DNA of 64,000 nt, taken from positions 31,242,001 to 31,306,000 of the forward strand of contig NC_073352.2 of NCBI RefSeq assembly GCF_027580225.2, in the 5' to 3' direction. The stretch comes from Misgurnus anguillicaudatus (taxonomy: Eukaryota > Chordata > Actinopteri > Cypriniformes > Cobitidae). Position numbers and translations under genes: made by a program. Every line of letters starts with the position of its first letter. Positions within the stretch are counted from its first letter, which is position 1. Below, piece after piece: positions 46,957 to 58,259 of this stretch. The notes below the pieces were generated by a model. It was not told where the DNA came from. It saw nothing but the letters and a program-made list of their open reading frames with translations, and searched no databases.

Positions 46957-49928
46957 CAGGGCCGCATTAATGCATGGGCTTACCTGGGCTTAAGCCCAGG
47001 GCCTCGGGCTGGGAAGGGCCCCGAGATGCCGGAAAAAAATATCAACCGCATTTTATAAAAAGTTGATACTCCCTTTAAAATTATGCTTAATCGCTTTGCT
47101 TTGAATGTCCGTGCGTGAATGCAGTTCCTGCGCAAGAAAATCTCTCACTTACTATAGGCTACCCTGCAATCATTAGTGAGCTTTTTAAAATTTCTGTCTG
47201 AAATAACCATTATTGCATTTCTGAAGGCAACACAAAGACAGCTTTTCTGATAAAGTGACCACAGTGCCTTTCAAGTGATGAACAAAGACGAAACTGAGGA
47301 CGCGTTTTTATCTTAATATGAAAGACAACGTGTATATAAACATTCATTAAATGACTCCTCATAACATTTTAAAGCCAATATGTACAGAACAGCACACAAA
47401 GATATTACACAAAACATTTTTGATAACTAAATCTAATAAATAACAAATTAGATTCTGGGAAGCCTATAAGTTCAGCGATCTTATTTCATTTTGAGATTTA
47501 GCGGGCAGGGAAATAAAAGACGAGAAATTACATATAATTTGTTACTGTAAATTATAAAAAAACAAGCTTTATATACAATTCCTTAAACGGTTCATTTATA
47601 ACCAAAAAACACTGAAATTAATGATTTTATAGACACTATATATGCTTTATTATTTTGCACAGAAATATCTGATTGCTTTGATCATCTCTGTATTCACTTG
47701 AAACACGACTCTTATAACATTTGTTTCAGGAATCTCTTTTCTATCATTTGAAAGTTAACACCGACCATAATATTAAATCACAAGAGAGACCAACCCGGAG
47801 AGACAATTGTGTCAGATTCAGTAGAGATATTTTTGGTGTCATCACAAAAAAAAAAAAAACTGCTTACCTGTTTTGTAGCTCAACCTTTGACAAGTTAAGC
47901 AACCTTTTTAAAAACATTTTAAAACGTATACTTGCCGAAAAAATCCGTTTGTTGATGTTTAGTTTGATAAACCCCTAAATACGATCACGCAGAGCACCTA
48001 GCACGTTCGGCTAAATTTAATGTGACAGCATGCAACAGCGCAACATCGACACAACGGAAAGCAATCCATAACTTACAGAACTTAAATTAGATCAGAATTT
48101 ACCTTTACATTTAATAAAAAATAAAAACAAAATGAAGTCAGAATCAATAAGGTACAGAACATGGGTGCAAAATGCCTAAATGCGCAGGGGAATAAAACAC
48201 AAGCCACAAATTGTTTAATCAGATAACACTAAATAATCTATCAATTAAATAAAAACAAGGAAATATTAAAATTAATTTTAAAATAACGAAAGTTTAGAAT
48301 TGCCTGTTGAGTGACATTTTCTACGCGTCCCTTATTTAGAGACGCAAGCTGTTTTGGAATTAATTTAAAATCTTAAAAACCCTGCTAATATCAAACTTCT
48401 TTAAACCCAGATGTAATAAATACCCTTTTAGTTTTTTTCTTTTTATTAAATTACACAAGACCAAAAAAAACTTGATAAAATGTTGCACTCTGATAATAAA
48501 ATATTCATGAATATCTCAGTGTGACTCCGGTAGATGATCTTTTAATTACTTCTAGTCGAAGCAAGCTTTATGGTCAATCTAGGTGAATATAAAATAAATA
48601 AGTAAATAGATAAAAATATGAAAATGTAACATTTTAAAAGCTAAATTTAATCTGAAGATTACTATGAAATGAATTAAAATTAAAATAAAGTAAGCAAATA
48701 ACAACTGAAACATTGGATTAAATCTTTCTAATTACCTTATTGTTTAAAATCATGTTGCTTGTTTTGAACTAAGTCAAAACTGATTTTTAAATAATAGAGA
48801 ATACTGTAATTGTAAACGAATATCTGATTATTTATTTATTTAGGTGAAGATATTGTAAACGAATATCTGATTATTTATTTATTTAGGTGAAGATATTGTA
48901 AACGAATATCTGATTATTTATTTATTTAGGTGAAGATTAATGAGAGAGTTTTTTTATTAAACAATTCGATATGTTGGCATAAACGCTGTATGGACATAGA
49001 TAATAATGAGCTCCGCAAGTTTGTTGTAATGCTTAATATGCTTTTGTAAATTCTTGTCAAAACAGGTGTTTTTGCGTTTCGGATCTATAAGTCAGCGTGA
49101 GTCTTGTTGATCTTAATAACTTTTTTACATAAATCAGTGCCCGAACTTTATCTCCCTTAATATCTCTGTAAACATCAAGCAAGTCCTGCATTTTATTTTC
49201 AAATTCCTGCATGTTTTTAAACCGAAACCAAGATGACGTCAGACATGTGGATGTATGAGTAGTATTAGATTATATTTCACTCTAAGACAACTTACAAATA
49301 ACGATCATTTTAGATGTTTAATTAGTATATTTATATCGCTAGACGAGGGATTAATGTAGGCTACTTATTTTTTTCTGAAAACATTCCACTCATTAAGACA
49401 GAATGGGTCTCATGATGGAACTGTGCTGACAGACACAATAAACGTTTAAAGGTGATGTAGCCTACAGTTTTGTCAATGTGCTTTCAAGTTTGTTATTTTA
49501 ATGCTACAATAGAATTATGCATAGCACATAGGCACAAGCTGTATGAGCCTTTAAAAATTAGATGTTTGCTTTCCATGCATAATAGTAACGAGATTCAAGT
49601 TATTGTCTATTTGATTAAAATTTTGTATTATTATTTTTATTAAATGTTTACAGTTATTTAAGTTATAATTATAATAAAAAGCTAAAATGCGTTTAAAATT
49701 AAATTTTCATGTAATATGACAAACTTCCGGTTTAAGACCCGCCCACTTCCGGTTCCATCAGAATACAAATACAGATACAAATAATTTTAAGACTGTTACA
49801 GATACAAATACAGATACAAATACTGACTCCGCTGCACACCGCTAGAATGTAGGCTGCAATTCTGGCGGACGAAGGGCCACACAAAATGGTAAAGCCCAGG
49901 GGCCCCTTATAATGTTAATGCGGCCCTG
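46957..49928. mobile_element. Nested hAT element, TSD aacattag
   Basis: It starts CAGGGCCGCATTAATGC and ends ATTAATGCGGCCCTG-type (TGTTAATGCGGCCCTG). Perfect aacattag copies lie at 46949-46956 and 49929-49936. Inverted GGGCTTAAGCCCAGGGCC-like blocks sit at both ends. It is 2.97 kb, strongly AT-rich inside, with three 43-bp tandem repeats and no surviving transposase frame. Confidence 0.9.
48812..48938. repeat. Three 43-bp tandem repeats
   Basis: GTAAACGAATATCTGATTAT followed by TTATTTATTTAGGTGAAGA starts at 48812, 48855 and 48898, essentially identical, which suggests recent duplication. Confidence 0.9.
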
Positions 49929-51164
49929 AACATTAGTTAGCTACATTACTCAACATGAACTAATAATGAACTGCACTTATACAGCATTTATTCATCTTTG
50001 TTAATGTTAATTTCAACAATTACGAATACTTTATTAAAATCTTGTTAACATTACCAAATATTCTTATATAGGCCTATCCTAAAAAAGATATAATTTTAAT
50101 ATTTAAAAAATTCCTGTAAACTAAAATTACACTAACAGAAATATGATAATGCATATTAAAAACGTGAAGTTGAAAGATTAATTGTAAACACATGTAGTAC
50201 GTAACACCACTATCTCACATTAAGTGCACTACATTTCTTCCGTCATGCATCCCTCTTTACAGTAAATACATTACAGCATACTTGATTAAATGTGAGGACA
50301 GTGAAATTGTACACTTATTATCAATCTTATAATGTACTTAAGTTACTCGGGCAATCAGTACAGGACCTCGCTGGTTTATTTTGGCTTATATAGTAAGTTA
50401 TATCAAGTTATGTAACCAGCTCAGGTTAGCTGATACAGTAGCGTCAGAGTATATAAACATTTGTGCTTGCCTTTGAGTTGCGGGATGACCCTCCTGCAAT
50501 CGCGCATCACTTTTGTTTTGATTGTAGCATCACATGTTTAACAAAGGGTCCCTTGACTGAAGCAAATGTGATATGCATCCATATGTTTGCTCTTTATCTC
50601 TTCTCTCAGACCAGACGCGAACTTTTCTCTACAGTTTATGACATACGCAGCACGCAGATGTCCCGCTACGGTGGCTCAACGCAAGCCATTCAGCGTTTGA
50701 CATCAAAGTACCGCGAGACCAGACTTCTCCATATGCATTTGATTCGCTCTCGCAGTACTTTGATTTCATACGTTTGCTCTGCGCAGCGCCAAATGAAGTC
50801 CCTCAGTTGTGTGTGTGCGTGTAACCTCGCGACCACAGATTCTATCCATCATCACCCTCTGACACTTTCGTCTCGTTTTTATTTGACGAATAAAGAATGT
50901 AGCGGGTAACGTTAAGTGTCATTTCAAATGTAGTGGAGTAAAGAGTACAAATACCCAATCAAAAATGTAATTGAGTAGAGAGTAAAAGTTGCCTATATTT
51001 TTGATACTCAGTACAAGTACAAAGTAGCCCAAAAAATACTTAAGTACAGTAACGAAGTACATTTACTTGAGTACTTTACACCTCTGCAGTTACGTCACGC
51101 GCGCAATGTGGTGGCAGAAAAACAGTGGAAATGAATGAGACACGAGTGAAACAAACAATATAAC

Positions 51165-51558
51165 TGTAGGGGCTAAATCTTTACTTACAGCCCCGCGGTG
51201 CTTGCTAGACTGGGCACTTTGTTGACGCGCATTTGTTGTCCATTCAAACGTAGAGAAGTTCAAAGTTTATTCACAATTGATACTTTATTCTCATCATTGT
51301 TGCAATAATCCATAAAGGTACACATACATCCGTTAATGATGTCCAAACATACAATAGGTGAGGTTACCCAATATAACACACTTTAGGTAAAACATCAAAA
51401 GCGGTCAAAAAGCTATGTGTGCTCCCCCTCCGTCAAGCAACACCTGGTAACCACATGAGCATTCCTACCTATATTTCGTGAACCCACTTAGGTTAGAGCG
51501 ACACCTATTGTCCCAATTAAAAACAAACAATAAAACATAAGACCAGATGGCTCCTACA
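51165..51558 (-). repeat. BEL/Pao 3' LTR
   Basis: On the plus strand it runs from TGTAGGGGCTAAATC to GGCTCCTACA, so on the minus strand it starts TGTAGGAGCC. Minus-strand AATAAA signals lie at about 51269-51300. It has 7 bp more than the 5' LTR near 51257. Confidence 0.95.
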
Positions 51559-51713
51559 TCCTGGCCCCTAATTGTGATGACTAACAGACAAACAATTCCA
51601 TTACATAACAAGGAGCCATACAGGGGAGATCACAATATACAAAATTTACCTCACACATAAGCACACCACAGGACTTAAACAAGCGCTCAAGCAATGAAGC
51701 TTTAAGGGCCGAT

Positions 51714-54700
51714 CTATGATTCTTGCAGCAGACAGAGTTTTGTTACAGGTCTTTCAATAGTGTTTGTCTTTGTCTGCAGACATACTGATCGCACAAGCCC
51801 CTTTTTATCACAAAAAGCCTCCAAGACTCTTCCAAGTGGCCAAGAACCACGTGGGGCAGCAGGGTCCATGATGATCACAATATCTCCAGCTTTAAGATTA
51901 TTCCTCCTTTGATTCCATTTCTGTCGTTCCTGTAATAAAGGTAAATATTCACGTATCCATCTCTTCCAGAAGAGATCAGAGATATACTGGACCTGTTTCC
52001 ATCTGCGTCTGCTGTACAGATCGTGTTGCTGAAACAGTCCAGGTGGTAAAGATGGATTTCCTTTCATGAGCAAAATATGGTTAGGAGTCAGGGGTTCGAG
52101 ATCGTTTGGATCGTCAGACAGTTTGGTGATGGGTCGATCATTTAAGATGGCTTCAGCCTCACACATGACTGTATGGAGTCCATCATCGTCCAGCCTTTGC
52201 TGTCGAAGCACTGCGTTAAGGATTCTCCTCACCATGCGGATCACACGCTCCCAAACACCACCAAAATGTGACCCTGCTGGAGGATTAAAGCTCCACTTAA
52301 TTCCCCTCTGCCGTAGCATTCCTTCGATACGTGCCTGATTTAAACCTGCCAGTGATTCCCTTAGTTCTCTCTCTGTTCCTATAAAGTTGGTCCCATTATC
52401 AGATTGAATATGAGAAACTTGACCCCTCCTGCATATAAATCGCCGTAGCACATTTATACATGCATCTGTATCCAAGGAGTTAGCTACTTCTAAATGGACC
52501 GCTCTGCTGGACAAACAGGTAAAAATCACACCGTAGCGTTTGACTGTACCCCGTCCTCTTTTCACATCTATCGGTCCGAAGTAGTCGACCCCCACGTTGG
52601 TAAATGGTGGATGATTGGGAAGGATCCTTTCCTTTGGCAGATCTGCCATTTTCTGTCCCATCATCTTAGCATTGTGTCTTCTACAGAAACAACATTCCGT
52701 TATTATTTTCCTCACAGCTGTATTAGCACCAGTAATCCAATACCGTCTCCTCAATGTGGACAAGACATGACTACGGCCACTATGACCGAGTTGTTGGTGG
52801 ATGTGTTTCAAAATAAGTGTAGCTACATGCTGGTCTTTGGATAGGATCAGTGGATGTTTAGTTTCTTCTGGTAACGCACCCTTTGTCAGCCGCCCTCCTA
52901 CTCTTAGGAGGCGGCCGTCCAAGCGTGGATCCAACTTATAAAGGATGCTCTGTCTGCTCACGGCACCATTCTCTGATGACAATTTGGCAATTTCCTCACT
53001 AAATCTTTGCTGTTGGCAGTATTGAATTATGGCAAGTTCAGCCTCACACAGATCATCTAGCGACAGAGTTCTTCTTTCTGACACAATCTCACGCTGTCTT
53101 TGTGTGTTAGAAGCCTCAGATGCCCTTCCTTTGTAGCTTTTGTTCCGAAGTATCTCCTTTAACTTAAGAAACCAAGCTACTGCAACCTTCAGTCTCCTCC
53201 AATCTGAGAAGTGGGCAATAAGACGGTTAGTACCAGTAGAGGAATCACTCACATTGACTACATTCACAGCAACTTCCCTTTTAACCTCAGAATCATTTGC
53301 TTCAATCACAGAATCCACTACGGTGTCTGGCCAGTCCTCTTCTGGTTTACAAAGAAACCCTGGACCACCGATCCACCTGCTGTTTCCGATGAAGTCTCCA
53401 ATCCTTAATCCTCTAGATGCGTCATCTGCTGGGTTTTCCTTGGAACTAATGTATCGCCACTGTGATGGTTTTGATGCTTCTCTTATAGTGGAGACCCTAT
53501 TTGCCACAAATGTATGGAAACGCTTGTCTTCATTCTTTATGTATTTAAGGACGGACATACTATCCGTCCAAAAGACGGATTCTTGCAGTGCAATCCGCAA
53601 CTCTGTTCGAAGCATCAGGTCAATACGGACAGCAATTACTGCGGCAGTGAGCTCCAAGCGAGGAATGGTAATTGCCTTTAAAGGTGTGACTCTAGCTTTA
53701 CCCATCAGGAATCCCACATGGACGTTATTTTTATTGTTTTGCATCCTGAGATAAGTAACAGTCCCATACCCAGTCTCACTAGCATCTGAAAAGTGGTGAA
53801 GTTGGGCATGTGTGATGTTTCCAAAACCCTTTGGTTTAATGCACCTTTCCACCTTGAACTTGGATAGCATATCCAACTCCGCCATCCACCTCGTCCAGTG
53901 ATTCAGTATGTCAGAAGGAACAGTGTCGTCCCATCCAAAGTTTCTTCTACAAAGCTCCTGTAACATGATCTTAGCAGGCAAAAGAACAGGTGCAAGAAAG
54001 CCAAGAGGGTCATACACTGAACTGGACACTGACAACATTCCACGTCTGGTGCAAGCCGCTTGATGGATTTCCATTTTAAAGTTGAATAAATCTGTCTCTG
54101 CACACCACTGTAGGCCCAGAGCTCGCTCGAGAGGAAGTTTGTCCATGTCTAGATTTAGTTCCTTCAAATCCTTTGCTCTATGTTCCTCTGGCAACGTTTG
54201 TAATACAATGCGGTTGTTGCTGACCCATTTTGTTAAAGTAAACCCTCCTCTCTGACAGAGGGCAGTCAGATGTTTGACCATAAGTATGGCCTCTTCCTCG
54301 GACGCCACACTCTTTAAACAATCATCCACGTAAAAGTTTTCTTTAACTGTCTGAATCACCTCTGCTGGAAAGTCGGCCTGGTTATCATCCGCTGTTTTTC
54401 TTAGAGCATAGATGGCACAACTCGGGGATGATACAGCGCCGAACAAATGAACAGTCATACGAAATTCAGTTACGTGTTTGGTCAGATCTCCCTTTGGCCA
54501 CCACAAAAAGCGCAGAAAGTCTCGATCCTCCTTTGTGACCTTGACTTGATGAAACATGGCTTGTATGTCGCCCATGATTGCCACTGGTTCTTGTCTAAAT
54601 CTCAGGAGGACTCCCAACAGTGTACTATTGAGATTAGGACCTTGCAAAAGCTCTCGGTTCAGGGAGGTTCCTTTAAATGTTGCAGCACAGTCAAACACCA

Positions 54701-57700
54701 CTCGTATAGTTTTCTTCCTTGGGTGGTGTACTCCATGGTGAGGGATATACCACACGTTGCTGTTGCTGCCACTCAGCTGCTGGGTAGGTACCTCCTCTGC
54801 GTATCCTTTGTCGACCATCTCGCTGATACATGAACTGTACTCCTGAAAAAAGAGCTCATTTTTCAGAAATTTCCTCCTTAAACTAAGTGCCCTTTGCTTT
54901 GCAACAGAGAAGTTGTTAGGCAGAGACAATTCTTTCTTCCTAAAGGGCAAATTCAGGCAGTAGTGGCCGTGTTCGAGAATTGAAGACCTTTCCATAATTT
55001 CCATGAATTTGATGTCTTCTCTTGATAGTCCCTTTTCCTCTGTAGCACTCTCGTTGAAGTCATGGTTATATTGGTTGTTTAGCATTTCTTCCAAATTACA
55101 CACAGAAATCCTATTAACCATGGCTGTCATACACTCTGCACTGGAACTGTTGTTTCCTTGCAATGGGCCATTAATAACCCAGCCTAATGCTGTCCTCATG
55201 GCATATGGCCCATCTCCACTGCTGTTAACAACCTCCCAGGGCTCCAGCATTTTAGGCGCATTGCTTCCGATCAGCAGGTCCACATTAGCCTTTATGCTAG
55301 GGATTTTAATCTTTGCTAGGTATGGCCACTTCGCCAAATCTCCCTCAGTCAATATATTGTCTGCATTTACAGGCATTTTACCTTGTGTAAGGGTTTCTGG
55401 AAGCCTATAAAAGAGGTGTTCGTCGATCCCGGAGACCTCCAAACCTGAGACTGAGTAAGCTGGTACCACTCTTTCTTGCCCCATGGTTTGTAAGAGAAAA
55501 TGTGTACGTCTCCCCGCAAGGTTAAGCCTTTGCATAAGCTGCTCTGAACAAAATGTGGCCGAGCTTCCAGGATCAAGGAATGCATACGTTTGAATTATTT
55601 TATCTCCTTTAATGGACTTAACTTGGACTGGCAAGATGGGAAGCAAACAACGATCTCCTCCAGTGCCTGTCTGACCACATGTTTGTGGAGATGCTATTGG
55701 CGCTTGAGCCTCTGGTTCATTTAAAGTCTCAATAGACACATTGGCAGTCTCTCTCCTATTGATGTGAAGTAAAGTAGGGTGTCTTTGCCCACAAGTGCTA
55801 CAAATCAAGCGCCGTTCACAGTTCCGACTCCTGTGCCCGGAGCGTAAACAGCCAAAGCAAAGATCTTTATCCTTGAGAAAACTCAACTTGTCTTTGTGTC
55901 TCATCTGTTTGAACTGTTGACAATACTCCAAAGAGTGACCTTGAGTGCAATATACACAACCTCGAATAGCTAGTGAATCATGTTCTTGTGGTGTATTCCT
56001 CCATTCCCTTTCACTTTCTGTTGATTCAATGGGTGCAGTAGTTGTAGCAAAGCTGTTTCCTCTAAATCTATTTCCTTGATGTAACTTTGGTCTATTAATG
56101 ACCTTAGATCCAGTTATTCCAGATGCTAAGTCGCTAATGTCACCATACAAGGGATCGGATAGAATTCTGACATGTCTTTCTATCAATTTCACCAGATCTA
56201 CGAACGAGGCTCTACGTTCGGTTGTGTCTGATATATCAAATGCAAGAGTTCTCCATCGCTCTCTGAGCTTAAATGGCAATTTCCCGACGACTGCCCTGAT
56301 GTTGCTTGGCATATCTAGTTCCTGCATGTACTGTAGTTCCTCCATCATATTACTACAGCCGCGCAGAAAAAGAGAATAAGCCTGCAAAGCACTGACATCC
56401 TCAGTCTTTATAATAGGCCAGGACAAAGCCCTTTCCATGTATGCAGCAGCTATTTTGTACTTACAGCCAAAATGTTCTTGTAGCAGCTGTTTTGCTTTAG
56501 CATAGCCATACTCGGGTGTCATGTGAAGGCAGCTACGGACCAGCTCCCTTGGCTGGCCCCTAGTGAACTGCTCAAGGTAGTATAGACAGTCACTGTTACT
56601 TGCCTTCTCCTGCACTCCTTGTTCAAATGCTCTCATAAAGGATATATATTGCAGCGGATCTCCATCAAATAAGGGAATATCTCTGACTGGCAATGATGAT
56701 AAACGCTGTTGTTGGACGAGGGCTGATGTAATTTCATTTTGCCTTTGCATAACTGTAAGAAGGTCTTCCGACTGCCTCAGGTCTGTTGGTTGAGTATCAA
56801 GTTCCCGAGTCGGCATTAATGCTTCCCTTTCCAGTGTAAGGTGGCTTTGTCCTTTTGTCCACTCTTTAGGTCTAGTTACAAGATGTTGGTTAACTCTCTG
56901 TGGTATCCTTGTAATTGGTAATGGGTTATTAGCTGGCGGTACCAACCGCTGCTGGAGTTGACTCTGAGGTATTACATTTATGGCATTTGCTGATGGCTTC
57001 GATCTGTTTCTAGCTTCTCTCTCCAAATAAGAATTCATTGCATTGGAAACCTTCGAATGGCTGTCAGAGGCCTGGAGCACCGCCAGCTTAGCTGCAGACT
57101 CCGCAAGCATAGTTTCCAATTCCTGTCGTTCCTTTTGCCTCCTTATTTGCTGTTCTTGTTCCTCCAATGAATGCTTTTCTTTTAACGCTGCCATACGGGC
57201 AAGCAGAGCTGCCTTGTCTGCCTCTGCTTGAATTCTTGCAGAGGAAGTGGTGCTTGATCTGCTGCTATATGCACTCTTTCTGCTTGAATGTTGACTGGCT
57301 ACGTTTGAAATGCTATCCTCTGGATTAATACCATCATCAATAACATTGACATTAGTAACATTGATTACATTTTGTTCACAACCATCAATGACACTTTGTT
57401 CAACACTTGAAAGCCATAATTGAACCTTAGAGATAAATTCATCATTGTTCAACATTTTTGCTTTAAACCACACATCATGTTTCTCTTGTTCAACTTCTGG
57501 TAACATTCTCATTACAGAAGTGTGGACACATTTAACTTCATCACATAACTTAAGGAGATTATTAAAAGCACACTGAACTTGTGATTTCTCTCCCTTTTGT
57601 ATGAGCTCCCTCATTTCTATTTTCAAATTACTTGCTTTATTTAATATAGCCTTTCTGTCCTTTTGCAATCGTTCAAGTTTTTCAGCAAAGGCTTTAGCAG

Positions 57701-57863
57701 TTAATTTAACAACACGTTTGTCTTTGTCCCTTTGCGCATCAGCGCCATTTACAACACTTTTGAGAACGGTTGGTGGCGGCCCGGAGGGCTTATCTGCAAC
57801 GTCATGCGTCTCCATAACTCGTTTAAATGGCCGCAAAAGTTCGCAACACAGTAACGTTAGCAA
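51714..57863 (-). CDS. BEL/Pao Gag-Pol polyprotein, 2049 aa, intact
   Basis: This is the single polyprotein for capsid formation, processing, reverse transcription and integration of the retrotransposon. Domains in order: a charged coiled coil (about 210-270); a DUF1759 Gag-like domain (about 390-510, LFDGDPLQYISF); CCHC-like zinc knuckles (about 635-700, including CFGCLRSGHRSRNC); an aspartic protease of the DUF1758 kind with DPGS near 764; a reverse transcriptase with catalytic Asp 1099 (GDIQAMF) and FYVDD at 1178-1182; the Pao-specific A17 region (SSVYDPLGFLAPV); RNase H with Asp near 1360 (SDAS), LELTAA and WTDS; an integrase HHCC zinc domain (about 1690-1735); an integrase core with D1760, D1822 and E1872; and a C-terminal DUF5641-like domain. 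No stop or frameshift is present. The first Met is at 57863; Met 17 (METHDVADK) is an alternative start. The length is typical for the superfamily, so autonomy is plausible but unproven. Confidence 0.95.
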   Translation of the reverse strand: MLTLLCCELLRPFKRVMETHDVADKPSGPPPTVLKSVVNGADAQRDKDKRVVKLTAKAFAEKLERLQKDRKAILNKASNLKIEMRELIQKGEKSQVQCAFNNLLKLCDEVKCVHTSVMRMLPEVEQEKHDVWFKAKMLNNDEFISKVQLWLSSVEQSVIDGCEQNVINVTNVNVIDDGINPEDSISNVASQHSSRKSAYSSRSSTTSSARIQAEADKAALLARMAALKEKHSLEEQEQQIRRQKERQELETMLAESAAKLAVLQASDSHSKVSNAMNSYLEREARNRSKPSANAINVIPQSQLQQRLVPPANNPLPITRIPQRVNQHLVTRPKEWTKGQSHLTLEREALMPTRELDTQPTDLRQSEDLLTVMQRQNEITSALVQQQRLSSLPVRDIPLFDGDPLQYISFMRAFEQGVQEKASNSDCLYYLEQFTRGQPRELVRSCLHMTPEYGYAKAKQLLQEHFGCKYKIAAAYMERALSWPIIKTEDVSALQAYSLFLRGCSNMMEELQYMQELDMPSNIRAVVGKLPFKLRERWRTLAFDISDTTERRASFVDLVKLIERHVRILSDPLYGDISDLASGITGSKVINRPKLHQGNRFRGNSFATTTAPIESTESEREWRNTPQEHDSLAIRGCVYCTQGHSLEYCQQFKQMRHKDKLSFLKDKDLCFGCLRSGHRSRNCERRLICSTCGQRHPTLLHINRRETANVSIETLNEPEAQAPIASPQTCGQTGTGGDRCLLPILPVQVKSIKGDKIIQTYAFLDPGSSATFCSEQLMQRLNLAGRRTHFLLQTMGQERVVPAYSVSGLEVSGIDEHLFYRLPETLTQGKMPVNADNILTEGDLAKWPYLAKIKIPSIKANVDLLIGSNAPKMLEPWEVVNSSGDGPYAMRTALGWVINGPLQGNNSSSAECMTAMVNRISVCNLEEMLNNQYNHDFNESATEEKGLSREDIKFMEIMERSSILEHGHYCLNLPFRKKELSLPNNFSVAKQRALSLRRKFLKNELFFQEYSSCISEMVDKGYAEEVPTQQLSGSNSNVWYIPHHGVHHPRKKTIRVVFDCAATFKGTSLNRELLQGPNLNSTLLGVLLRFRQEPVAIMGDIQAMFHQVKVTKEDRDFLRFLWWPKGDLTKHVTEFRMTVHLFGAVSSPSCAIYALRKTADDNQADFPAEVIQTVKENFYVDDCLKSVASEEEAILMVKHLTALCQRGGFTLTKWVSNNRIVLQTLPEEHRAKDLKELNLDMDKLPLERALGLQWCAETDLFNFKMEIHQAACTRRGMLSVSSSVYDPLGFLAPVLLPAKIMLQELCRRNFGWDDTVPSDILNHWTRWMAELDMLSKFKVERCIKPKGFGNITHAQLHHFSDASETGYGTVTYLRMQNNKNNVHVGFLMGKARVTPLKAITIPRLELTAAVIAVRIDLMLRTELRIALQESVFWTDSMSVLKYIKNEDKRFHTFVANRVSTIREASKPSQWRYISSKENPADDASRGLRIGDFIGNSRWIGGPGFLCKPEEDWPDTVVDSVIEANDSEVKREVAVNVVNVSDSSTGTNRLIAHFSDWRRLKVAVAWFLKLKEILRNKSYKGRASEASNTQRQREIVSERRTLSLDDLCEAELAIIQYCQQQRFSEEIAKLSSENGAVSRQSILYKLDPRLDGRLLRVGGRLTKGALPEETKHPLILSKDQHVATLILKHIHQQLGHSGRSHVLSTLRRRYWITGANTAVRKIITECCFCRRHNAKMMGQKMADLPKERILPNHPPFTNVGVDYFGPIDVKRGRGTVKRYGVIFTCLSSRAVHLEVANSLDTDACINVLRRFICRRGQVSHIQSDNGTNFIGTERELRESLAGLNQARIEGMLRQRGIKWSFNPPAGSHFGGVWERVIRMVRRILNAVLRQQRLDDDGLHTVMCEAEAILNDRPITKLSDDPNDLEPLTPNHILLMKGNPSLPPGLFQQHDLYSRRRWKQVQYISDLFWKRWIREYLPLLQERQKWNQRRNNLKAGDIVIIMDPAAPRGSWPLGRVLEAFCDKKGLVRSVCLQTKTNTIERPVTKLCLLQES

Positions 57864-58259
57864 CGTGAGGTTTAATAGTCCGCCCCAACCCGACTATCAC
57901 CAATGCATTGGATTTTTTGCCCCGAAATGTGTGCACACAAACCAAACAAATAAACCTGAATGGCCATTCAATATTGTAGCGCTACATACCTCGCGTCGGG
58001 CGCCGTGAATTTCTGTCAGCTCTCGAAGTGCAGTGTTGATTTCAACTGTGCTGTTAGTAGATGGCCTTTGAATCCATTGACTCCGGTGTAAACGCCGTCC
58101 TCCCGCTGTCCACGGCTCAGCTCGATGAACACGCCGTCCAATTGCTCAATGCTTCGGCTATAATCCACTGCGACGTCCTCAGCGTAACTTAAACGAATGC
58201 GGCAATAGCCTAAACTAATCCGTTATATCAATATCCTGAAGCATAAGCTTTTTGACTTG
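57864..58259 (-). other. BEL/Pao leader between 5' LTR and Gag
   Basis: About 400 nt lie between the 5' LTR and the first Met. It is untranslated in the main frame. It is expected to hold the primer-binding and packaging signals, although no specific motif is recognisable. Confidence 0.6.

Larger units (their letters stand above)
46367..51086. mobile_element. hAT element, TSD cagttacg, with nested hAT
   Basis: The ends are CAGAGGTGTAAAGAGTA and GTACTTTACACCTCTG. Perfect 8-bp cagttacg duplications flank it (46359-46366, 51087-51094). Subterminal sequence is full of AAGTAC/GTACTT words. Removing the nested element at 46957-49928 leaves about 1.75 kb with no transposase domain. The 148-codon plus frame at 50463-50909 has no recognised family and contains an 18-bp-class hairpin (ATCAAAGTACCGCGAG at 50704 with its inverse near 50751). 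Confidence 0.9.

Noticed and set aside
48812..48938. CRISPR-like regular repeats
   Set aside because: They are head-to-tail tandem units with no spacers, in a vertebrate hAT element.
52066..54833. Plus-strand frames of 90-204 codons
   Set aside because: They are antisense shadows of the BEL/Pao polyprotein.
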